The notes below the pieces were generated by a model. It was not told where the DNA came from. It searched no databases and was given only the letters and a program-made list of their open reading frames with translations. DNA of 16,696 nucleotides from NCBI GenBank assembly GCA_036524155.1, contig DATDCV010000401.1, forward strand, positions 1 through 16,696. Direction: 5' to 3'. A program made the position numbers and the translations under genes. Within the stretch, counting starts at the first letter, position 1. Each line of letters starts with the position of its first letter. This DNA is from DATDCV01 sp036524155 (GTDB lineage Bacteria; Verrucomicrobiota; Verrucomicrobiia; Limisphaerales; UBA8199). Shown one piece after another: positions 5,459-12,057 of the stretch.

Positions 5459-7285
5459 TCAGTTCTCCGCAGAGTGCAGCCCGCCGGTCCCCGCGCGAAA
5501 AGCGATGTTCATTCGCTCCGGATCCCCCGGCCTCGGCTGAGCGCAGTTCCAGAGACAGGCGCCGCAATGGACGCACTTTTCACGGTCAAAAGCGGGCACG
5601 CCGCGCTCTCCCGGGGTGATGGCCTGACCGGAACACAGCTCGATGCAAATCTTCGTGCCGCACTTCTCGCAAAGCTCCGGATACAAAAAGGCGACGTGAT
5701 CGGCGTACCCGGGCGGCGCCTGCACCTTGCCGCCCAGGAGAAGCGCATCCTGGTGCGACATCAGCAACGTTCCGTCATAGGGGATGGCACGCCAGCCGGC
5801 GCGATGCATCAAAGCGGCATGGAGGGAAGTGCCTTTGATAGCGCATTCCTTGCGCAACTGGTCGAGTTCCCCTCGAGGGATCCGACCGCGGTAATAATCC
5901 TCCACAGTCGGGATCCTGCGATACGGAGGAACCGGTTCGCCTTTCAATGCGAACCGGCCGTTGGTCAAACCGGCCAGCGCCATTCCGATCATGCCGCGAA
6001 CGACGCCTTTCTGGAAGCCATCACGCGACTTTTCCGCGATTTGGGCTTCGGCCTCGAGCCAACTGGCGCGACGGCGGACCGCGTAGGTTTGCTCCAGGTT
6101 TTCTTTCGTAAGCGGTTTCTTCGCCTTGAGCAATTCCAGCACGCTCTCGGCCAATTGGGCGCCTGAAAACCAGGCCTCGTCCACGCCCGAACCAGTAAGC
6201 ACATTTGTGGTGCCGGAGCCTTCACCAATGCGGGCGTAACCATCTCCCGCCAGATAAGGCTCTCCGCGCCGGCCGGACTCGCCGAGAGTTTTGGCGCCCC
6301 AGGACCGCAGCTTGCCGCCCCGCAGATAGCGCCAGAGATAAGGATGCAGCATCCAGTGTTGCAGGTACCGATACGTCGTGCGGACCGGGCTATCGAACCA
6401 CGAAGGTACGAAGATGCCCAGCGAGGCCACCCGCTCAGGATGAACGTAGAGAAACCCAAAGATCTCCGGTTCCGGATAACCGAAGGTGTGCAGAACCGTA
6501 CCGGTCTTAAGCGGGGTGTCCTCCGGCAGGTCGACGACAAACTTCATGCCAACCGCCCAGTCGCGCGCGTGATGGCCTGCGGGCAATCCGAATTGGGCGT
6601 CCAGTTGTTGCCCAATCGCGCCGACCGGCCCGTCACCGACGACGGTCAGGGCCGCATGGATATCCATGCCCGGCGCGAAACCCTCCGCTGGGCTTCCGTT
6701 TTTGTCGACCCCCTGGTCGAGCAGACGAACCCCGGTCACTTTGCGATTCTGCACCAAGGCCTCCGAAACCGGCGTGCCCGGCCAGACCTGGACGGCGCCC
6801 GTGGCTTGCACCTGAGCGCCGACCCACTGCATGAACTGCCCCATCGACAACACCAGGCCGCCCTGCTTGTGAAGAAACGCCGGGCTCCACGGCAGTTCGA
6901 AGGCGTCAGTTCTGACGGGCACTAGCCAACTGAACGTGCGCAGGCAGGCATCCGCGGCCCGCAGGGCAAGCGAACGGCGGCTGGCTCCCGCCGGGTCGAG
7001 GAGGTAAACGACTTTCTCCTCGCCGACTGCCGCCGCCATCGGGATCTGCTGGTGGTCGAGCTCGGGAAAAGTGGCGCGCAAAGCGCGGCCACGTGTTACG
7101 ATCCCTGAAACGCCGAAGCCGACGTCGTCCGCCCGTTCGTAGCAGACAACCTGGAGGGGCATGCCCGGAGCCGCAGCGCTTTCGATGGCGGGCGTGCCAT
7201 CCGAATTCAACAGTTGTTTCGAGAGCGTGGCGAGAAATCCGCCCATCGCCGGACCGAATCCGACGCAGGCGATATCCACGTCCAT
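5459..7285 (-). CDS. ETF:quinone oxidoreductase-like flavoprotein with an eight-cysteine iron-sulfur domain
   Basis: Predicted membrane-associated flavoprotein that would take electrons from reduced ETF and pass them to quinone. The 608-aa product begins with an FAD-binding Rossmann strand (VDIACVGFGPAMGG). The usual third glycine of GxGxxG is a methionine, with glycines just after it. The middle shows ETF-QO/FixC features: VGDGPVG before residue 250, GYPEPEIFGFLYVHPE, and GDGYARIGEGSG, where a second FAD segment is expected. The C-terminus holds C539-x2-C542-x4-C547-x3-C551 and C571-x2-C574-x2-C577-x3-C581. Well-studied ETF-QO enzymes ligate one [4Fe-4S] with four cysteines, so eight suggests two clusters. 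ATG at 7285, with GGAG nine bases upstream, is preferred over the in-frame TTG at 7336, which has no Shine-Dalgarno and adds 17 unrelated residues. It lies downstream of the acyl-CoA dehydrogenase gene, separated by 97 bases (46 if the TTG is used), and is likely co-transcribed with it. Confidence 0.85.
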   Translation of the reverse strand: MDVDIACVGFGPAMGGFLATLSKQLLNSDGTPAIESAAAPGMPLQVVCYERADDVGFGVSGIVTRGRALRATFPELDHQQIPMAAAVGEEKVVYLLDPAGASRRSLALRAADACLRTFSWLVPVRTDAFELPWSPAFLHKQGGLVLSMGQFMQWVGAQVQATGAVQVWPGTPVSEALVQNRKVTGVRLLDQGVDKNGSPAEGFAPGMDIHAALTVVGDGPVGAIGQQLDAQFGLPAGHHARDWAVGMKFVVDLPEDTPLKTGTVLHTFGYPEPEIFGFLYVHPERVASLGIFVPSWFDSPVRTTYRYLQHWMLHPYLWRYLRGGKLRSWGAKTLGESGRRGEPYLAGDGYARIGEGSGTTNVLTGSGVDEAWFSGAQLAESVLELLKAKKPLTKENLEQTYAVRRRASWLEAEAQIAEKSRDGFQKGVVRGMIGMALAGLTNGRFALKGEPVPPYRRIPTVEDYYRGRIPRGELDQLRKECAIKGTSLHAALMHRAGWRAIPYDGTLLMSHQDALLLGGKVQAPPGYADHVAFLYPELCEKCGTKICIELCSGQAITPGERGVPAFDREKCVHCGACLWNCAQPRPGDPERMNIAFRAGTGGLHSAEN

Positions 7286-7382
7286 GCGCGGCCGCTCCAC
7301 AGCAGCGGCTTCGGTTGAGTTGTGTGAATGCTCCAAGGCTGGTGTCCAGTGCAGAGACTCAGGGTTTCGTCAGAAATTCGGC

Positions 7383-9623
7383 TTAGACTGGATAATCCAG
7401 CGCCTCGCGCGTCATGACCTTGGTCAGGGCTTCGGCCGCGCGGTCCTTGGCCAGGCGGCACCCGGTCAGGCAGCGGTCGAGTTGGTTGCGCAGACGGGTG
7501 AACTCCTCCATTCCGGCGAACTGCGCGCAGGGCCCCGCCTTAGCCGGGTGGACTTCCCCGGCTTCGGAAACATCCGCGTAAGCGCGGGCCGAGGCGTCGA
7601 TGCCCGGGATGCAGCTTTCGAGGGACTCCAATTCCTCGGCGCAGTAGCAGGCGTTGGCGCTCGCCGGATCCCACGCCGGATGGGAGTTGTAGCCATAGAG
7701 CAGTTCAGCGCAAATCCGGCTTACCTCGCCCGCCGACCGTGCCGCCTGCACGTGACAGAGGTCAGTGAAGAAGGAGACAGTCCCGGGAAGGGCATCACCC
7801 AGAGCCGGATTAGTGTTCCCTTTGTCTTCCAGTTCGATCGTGTCGAGGATGAATTGGCGCGCTGCGAGCAACCAGCACAGCGCGTCGGCAAGCGGAAAAG
7901 TGACACCCTGCCGGCTCTTATGGAACAGTTTGGATCCGTGCACATCGGTGGTTTTCTGAAGATGCTGCAAGGTCCAGAGCCAGAGTTTCATTGCCGTGGC
8001 AAGGGTGCAGGCGCCGGTTCCCGGCCGGGCAGAAGCGATCCGGCGCATCTGCGAAATCCACTGGTTGAATTGGGCGAGGAAGAGTTCGTTGGTCATCGTA
8101 ATGGAAAGCTGCAACCGCTGGACTGCTTCCGGGCCTTCATAAGTGGCCTCGAGCTGAGCATCCATCCATTTTTGGCCCAGGAAGCCCGGGCAATCTTCCG
8201 TCACGCCATAGCCGCCCATGAGACTGACCGCCTCGCGCATCATGTTCGCGCCATGGCCGGTGTTCCATAATTTGCACGCCGGACAGAGGACGTTGGCGAG
8301 CGAGTCCAGGATGACAAATTTGAGCAGAGGATTTCCCGCCAGCGCCGCCAGCCGGCTCTCATCCCGGTGGTCATGGGATTTGGCCGAGAGCGCCAGGTAT
8401 TCGAGGGCCTCGGTATGGACGGCGGCCAGCGCTTTGAAGGCGGCCCGGCCCGCAAGTTTCTTCGAGGCGAGGAATGCGTCCTTTTGTTTCTCCAGCGGGT
8501 CGATTTCGTCGAAGAGTCGTGCTGCGGCGAAGCCCAGCGATGCGGAAGCTTCGCCCGTCGCCCAGACGTCCGCTAAGCGATGCAGCACGTCTTCCTTTTG
8601 CTGGAGCCCCAGCTCGTAACGGGGCGTGCCGGGAGCGCCCTCGCCGCCGCGAAACCGGCGCCGCTGGTACATGATGACCGGCTCAACGGCGGAAAGCAGT
8701 TTGGCCGATGTCATCAGGCCCACGGTGACTCGGGTACGGCGGAAGACGGACTCGATTATCTCGCTATGGGAAAAGTTCGGCACAATCACCCCGTCTCGTA
8801 TAGTGTAGCCGCCGACGATGCGGCTGGCGGGAACACGCAGGCTCAGGACCGGGTCATTTGTGGAACTCAGTTGGTGGACCAGCTTCTTGGTCGCCACGCC
8901 GCGGTCAAACGTGCCGGGATCGTTTTCCTCGAGGATCACCATGCACGAGCCCTTGAGGCGCGGGTCGTCCGAATCGACCGCCGCCGTGACCACGTTCGCG
9001 AATCCCATGTTGGTGATGAAGCGTCCCCGCTTTTCCACCTGGAGCACTGGCTCGGCGCCTTCCTGCCATTCGGCAATCCGGGCTTTGCCGCTCAGCATGC
9101 CGGTTTCCACGCCAACGAAAGGGAGCGGTTCGGTGAGCGCAAAGGCGGCCCGGACCTGCTTGCGTTCGTTTTCCCCGGGTTTTGGCGGAGCCGCCAGTGA
9201 CATGTAGTGCGCGCGCTGCTCAGGAGTGCCGCGTTCGTGGATCGGCGCCAAGCCGAGATTACCGGCGAGGCTGCAAGTTGCGGCGCCCGCGTCGACCCAG
9301 GCCAGCTCGAAGGCGATCAAGGCCAGGGCAAGGTTTTTGGGACCCTCGATGAATCCGCCGTATTCCGTATCCAGAAACGCTGCGGTGATTCCGCTTTCAT
9401 CGAAAATCGGCAAGAGACTGGCTTTCTCTGCTGTCCAATCATGTGAGTTACGGGCGCCCTGGGCCACCAGACGCGCCACCGGGCCTCGGGCAACGGTGCG
9501 CGCCGCCTGCACGAGCATTGCCAGATCATAGCGCTCCCCAAAACGCCACATAACCTGGCGAACGTCGTCACCGGGCAACGTCTGAAGATTCGGGACAGTC
9601 TTGCTTTCGGGGGCCACGGGCAT
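7383..9623 (-). CDS. Long acyl-CoA dehydrogenase family protein
   Basis: Predicted FAD enzyme that forms a 2,3-enoyl-CoA from an acyl-CoA in fatty-acid or related acid breakdown, handing electrons to ETF. The helical N-terminal domain, the FAALTEPL-like flavin segment (AAFALTEPL, 159-167) and the central beta region (to about 285) are followed by the alpha domain. That domain contains LMGGYGVTED (468-477) and DAQLEATYEGPEAVQ (488-502), in which E496 is at the position of the catalytic glutamate of medium-chain enzymes. Classical family members have about 380-400 aa and very-long-chain ones about 600; this has 746. Residues 505-746 form an extra helical region with ten cysteines, including CYC (659-661). 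It could correspond to an elongated very-long-chain type C-terminus, but the match is not certain. The gene is first in the ETF group and has a good promoter upstream. Confidence 0.88.
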   Translation of the reverse strand: MPVAPESKTVPNLQTLPGDDVRQVMWRFGERYDLAMLVQAARTVARGPVARLVAQGARNSHDWTAEKASLLPIFDESGITAAFLDTEYGGFIEGPKNLALALIAFELAWVDAGAATCSLAGNLGLAPIHERGTPEQRAHYMSLAAPPKPGENERKQVRAAFALTEPLPFVGVETGMLSGKARIAEWQEGAEPVLQVEKRGRFITNMGFANVVTAAVDSDDPRLKGSCMVILEENDPGTFDRGVATKKLVHQLSSTNDPVLSLRVPASRIVGGYTIRDGVIVPNFSHSEIIESVFRRTRVTVGLMTSAKLLSAVEPVIMYQRRRFRGGEGAPGTPRYELGLQQKEDVLHRLADVWATGEASASLGFAAARLFDEIDPLEKQKDAFLASKKLAGRAAFKALAAVHTEALEYLALSAKSHDHRDESRLAALAGNPLLKFVILDSLANVLCPACKLWNTGHGANMMREAVSLMGGYGVTEDCPGFLGQKWMDAQLEATYEGPEAVQRLQLSITMTNELFLAQFNQWISQMRRIASARPGTGACTLATAMKLWLWTLQHLQKTTDVHGSKLFHKSRQGVTFPLADALCWLLAARQFILDTIELEDKGNTNPALGDALPGTVSFFTDLCHVQAARSAGEVSRICAELLYGYNSHPAWDPASANACYCAEELESLESCIPGIDASARAYADVSEAGEVHPAKAGPCAQFAGMEEFTRLRNQLDRCLTGCRLAKDRAAEALTKVMTREALDYPV

Positions 9624-9713
9624 AAATGTCTCTCGCTACAACAGGTTCAATTTGACGGCGTCGATCGCTTTCCGCGTCTCCCGGTATCCGCCGGGCGCGC
9701 TCGACCCGCTAAG

Positions 9714-9742
9714 CTTATAGGTGATTTGAGGTGCGTAATCAA
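9714..9742 (-). promoter_or_regulatory. Sigma-70-type promoter of the acyl-CoA dehydrogenase operon
   Basis: On the minus strand TTGATT (9742-9737, four of six consensus bases) and TATAAG (9719-9714, five of six) are 17 bases apart. Transcription would start near 9707, giving a leader of about 84 bases before the ATG at 9623. It is the best-scoring promoter in this intergenic region. Confidence 0.5.
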
Positions 9743-9761
9743 TGCGAGAATTCATGACGGC

Positions 9762-9790
9762 TTGACAATTCCGAGGCGAACCCCTATCCC
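9762..9790 (+). promoter_or_regulatory. Candidate promoter of the beta-barrel protein gene
   Basis: A perfect TTGACA (9762-9767) is followed after 17 bases by TATCCC (9785-9790), a poor -10 box. It points away from the promoter at 9714-9742, about 20 bases apart, so one regulator could affect both directions. Confidence 0.35.
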
Positions 9791-9833
9791 CATCTCACAA
9801 CGCGGTCAATCAGTGCAGTCTCCAATAAAGCTT

Positions 9834-10523
9834 ATGAAAAAGATCATCTCCAGGATTCTTAAGGCGGGTTGCGGATGCGGCTTGGTGTGCGCTGCGGTCA
9901 GTGTCTGCGGTCAGGACACCGGCTTCTATTTCAAAGGCGACGTCGGGGGTAATGTCACGCCGGATGTCGACGTGAAGGAGTTCTTTGGCGCGAACCTCCC
10001 GGACGCAAAACTCGAACTAAAGCCCGGTTATCGCATCGGCCTGGGCGGAGGTTATCAGTTCACCGATTGGGTGGCTGCCGAGGCCGAGGTTGGCTTCATG
10101 GGGAACGAAATTGACTCAATGACCGGCGCAACCCGCATTCACGATGCGTTCATTGGGAACGTGCCCGTCCTGGTCAACGCGAAGCTACGCTACCCGATGA
10201 AACGCTGCCCTGTGACTCCGTACATCGGGGCTGGCGTCGGGTTCTCGGAAACTTTCATCGACGTGGACGAACTTGACGCTGGGGGCGTCAACGTCACCGG
10301 GAATGACGCCGACACCGTATTCGCATGGCAGGCCTTCGCGGGGCTGCGGTATAAACTCAGTGAGCGTATGGGGCTGGGTCTTGAGTATCGCTTTCTCCAG
10401 ACCGAGAGTCCTTCATGGGAAGCCGAAATCTTTGGCTCCTCCGGTCAATCCGCGAATGAGGTCATGAAACTGGGGCGCATCCAGACTCACGTTGTCAGTC
10501 TGGTGTTCGACTTCCGCTTCTAG
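9834..10523 (+). CDS. Outer-membrane beta-barrel protein (OmpA/porin-like)
   Basis: Predicted small outer-membrane barrel of 229 aa. Residues 1-26 form a Sec signal peptide (MKKIISRILK, then a hydrophobic cysteine-rich core ending near SVCGQ). The mature part starts with the FYFKGDVGGN strand. It continues with alternating amphipathic strands, for example GYRIGLGGGYQF (65-76), AAEAEVGFMG (81-90), PYIGAGVGFSET (129-140) and LGLEYRFLQTE (181-191). It ends in VSLVFDFRF, with the C-terminal phenylalanine typical of barrels recognised by BamA. These features fit an eight-stranded, non-porin 'opacity-type' barrel; ligand or function is unknown. The ATG at 9834 is chosen because the reading frame's earlier ATG-like starts (from 9726) would place a charged 36-residue stretch before a good signal peptide. 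It is transcribed divergently from the acyl-CoA dehydrogenase gene. Confidence 0.8.
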   Translation: MKKIISRILKAGCGCGLVCAAVSVCGQDTGFYFKGDVGGNVTPDVDVKEFFGANLPDAKLELKPGYRIGLGGGYQFTDWVAAEAEVGFMGNEIDSMTGATRIHDAFIGNVPVLVNAKLRYPMKRCPVTPYIGAGVGFSETFIDVDELDAGGVNVTGNDADTVFAWQAFAGLRYKLSERMGLGLEYRFLQTESPSWEAEIFGSSGQSANEVMKLGRIQTHVVSLVFDFRF

Positions 10524-10570
10524 CGAAACCGAGCTGAATCGTCGGCTCCGGGAGGTGCGTCCAACAGGTC

Positions 10571-11953
10571 CTACTTTACGGCGCGGTGATAGACGCGCCA
10601 CTCAAACCCCGTGAGCCGGAACAGCGGGAAGCCGGCCGGCGGACTCTCGGGCAGCCCTGAGAATTTCAGCGGCTTGAATTCCTGGTCATGCATGACCTCC
10701 ACCCAGCCAACCTGCGGCCGGTTAGAGAGGTTCACGACAAACACTAATTCATCGTTCTCGTCCAGCCGCATGAACGTCACCAGGGCGGCGTCGTCAGAAT
10801 TGCGCAGCCAGATAACCCGGTCGTTGCGAAACGCGGGGTACTGTTTACGCATCTGGCTGAGGTCGCGGTAAACTTCCCTGAGTTTTGGCCGGCCTTTTGA
10901 CTGCCAGAACACCGGCAGCTTTTCAAACAGTGCCGGGTCGCCGGACTCGGTGGCGTCGCCGGACTCCATGCCGTTATAGAGCAGCGGAATGCCATCCAGG
11001 CAGAACATCATTGCCGACGCTGCGAGCGCTCCCTGGATGCCGAACCGCGCCACTGCCCGCGCCTCGTCGTGATTGTCCGAAATGCGCATATGCAGCGAGC
11101 TTTGCGGAAACTGCTGGCGGCTCTCCTCCCAGGATCGCTTCAGGTCCGAAGCAGGCGCGCCGTTGAGCAGCACGTTGTTTAGGGTCCCGTGCAGCGGCCA
11201 CGCATAATCGGCATCAAATGCCCGTAGCAGCAGCTCGGGTTTGCTGGCTTCTGCCAACAACATCACCTCCGGCTTCAACTGGATCAGCTCCGCCCGCGCC
11301 TCCTCCCAAAAACTGGTAGGAACCATGGAGGCGACGTCACAGCGAAAACCGTCCAGATCGAATTTGGCAGGATCGACCCAGTACTTGAGCAGGTCGATCA
11401 TGTACCGGCGTAATCGCGGATTCTCATAGTTCAAGCCTGCCACATCAGTCCACTCCGGGACCGGCGGCGTAATTTTTCCGCTGGCATCGCGCTTGTAGAA
11501 CTCCGGATTCTTCATCATCACGCTGTCCCAGGCGGTGTGGTTGGCGACGATATCGAGGATGACCTTGAGGCCGCGCTTGTGCGCTTCCGAGACCAGGCGC
11601 TTCAAGTCCGCTTCGCTGCCGTAATCCGGGTTAATGGCATAGTAATCACGCACCGCGTAGGGACTCCCCAAGGTGCCCTTGCGCATCTTCTCGCCAATCG
11701 GGTGGATCGGCATCAGCCACAGCACTGTCACGCCCAGTTCCTTCAATTCGTCCAGGCGCGCGGTGATGCCGTTGAAGTTGCCCTCCGCCGAAAACGCGCG
11801 TGGGAAGATCTCATACACTACAGCGTCGCGGATCCAGCCTGCCACCGGGTGCGCTTTCTCGCCCGACAGGTTCTGGGCTGCCGTGGGGGCGATCGCCAGC
11901 CAGGCGACGAGCCCCAGCGGCATGATGATGCGACCGAATGACAGGGATTTCAT
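10571..11953 (-). CDS. Secreted alpha-amylase family (GH13) glycoside hydrolase
   Basis: Predicted extracytoplasmic enzyme acting on alpha-glucans or related oligosaccharides. The 460-aa product has a Sec signal peptide (1-27, hydrophobic core and TAA cleavage site before QN). The GH13 barrel starts at AVVYEIFPRAF. All four conserved regions are present: DIVANHT (134-140); GFRCDVA (202-208) with nucleophile D206; MLLAEAS (231-237) with acid/base E235; and ISDNHDE (291-297) with D296. A short beta domain ends the protein (about 378-460), with typical 'VFVVNLS' strands. At this length it resembles maltogenic or cyclomaltodextrinase-type amylases without extra binding modules; the exact substrate is open. 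The ATG at 11953 begins the signal peptide. The frame is open back to 12061, where it would overlap rpoD and add 36 non-family residues. The gene is separated from rpoD by 104 bases and probably has its own promoter. Confidence 0.92.
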   Translation of the reverse strand: MKSLSFGRIIMPLGLVAWLAIAPTAAQNLSGEKAHPVAGWIRDAVVYEIFPRAFSAEGNFNGITARLDELKELGVTVLWLMPIHPIGEKMRKGTLGSPYAVRDYYAINPDYGSEADLKRLVSEAHKRGLKVILDIVANHTAWDSVMMKNPEFYKRDASGKITPPVPEWTDVAGLNYENPRLRRYMIDLLKYWVDPAKFDLDGFRCDVASMVPTSFWEEARAELIQLKPEVMLLAEASKPELLLRAFDADYAWPLHGTLNNVLLNGAPASDLKRSWEESRQQFPQSSLHMRISDNHDEARAVARFGIQGALAASAMMFCLDGIPLLYNGMESGDATESGDPALFEKLPVFWQSKGRPKLREVYRDLSQMRKQYPAFRNDRVIWLRNSDDAALVTFMRLDENDELVFVVNLSNRPQVGWVEVMHDQEFKPLKFSGLPESPPAGFPLFRLTGFEWRVYHRAVK

Positions 11954-11972
11954 AGTGATTGTGCTCGGCCGG

Positions 11973-12001
11973 ATTAAGCCTTCCGCCGCGTCGGGAGTCA
12001 A
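11973..12001 (-). promoter_or_regulatory. Candidate promoter of the alpha-amylase gene
   Basis: On the minus strand TTGACT (12001-11996, five of six) and CTTAAT (11978-11973, four of six) are 17 bases apart in the gap between rpoD and the amylase gene. The start site would lie near 11966, only about 13 bases before the ATG, which fits the absence of a Shine-Dalgarno. Confidence 0.4.
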
Positions 12002-12013
12002 CTTTTCCTTTGC

Positions 12014-12030
12014 CCGGGGCTTTGCTCCGG
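12014..12030 (-). other. GC-rich hairpin after rpoD
   Basis: On the + strand CCGGGGC/GCTCCGG forms a 7-bp stem (one G-T pair) around TTT, inside two outer CCCGGG palindromes. On the rpoD (minus) transcript the stem has one A-C mismatch and no T-run follows. It may contribute to RNA stability or folding rather than intrinsic termination. Confidence 0.25.
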
Positions 12031-12057
12031 AAACCCGGGTGCCCTCCCGCGACCCAA

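Larger units (their letters stand above)
9624..9833. promoter_or_regulatory. Divergent intergenic region between the dehydrogenase operon and the barrel protein gene
   Basis: These 210 bases contain no credible small gene. They hold the two outward-facing promoter candidates (9714-9742 minus, 9762-9790 plus), AT-rich patches around 9711-9770, and a GC-rich stretch (9670-9710) that falls just after the minus-strand start. No clear operator palindrome was recognised. Confidence 0.5.

Noticed and set aside
5411..6166. A 251-codon open frame on the + strand starting near repeat copy B
   Set aside because: It is antisense to the iron-sulfur tail of the ETF:quinone oxidoreductase, and its translation shows no motif.
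7161..8270. A 369-codon open frame on the + strand
   Set aside because: It is antisense to the acyl-CoA dehydrogenase and the start of the quinone oxidoreductase gene, both of which have clear motifs; no recognisable domain is seen in it.
9726..9833. N-terminal extension of the beta-barrel protein frame
   Set aside because: The added 36 residues are charged and would bury the signal peptide; the region also contains the likely promoter.
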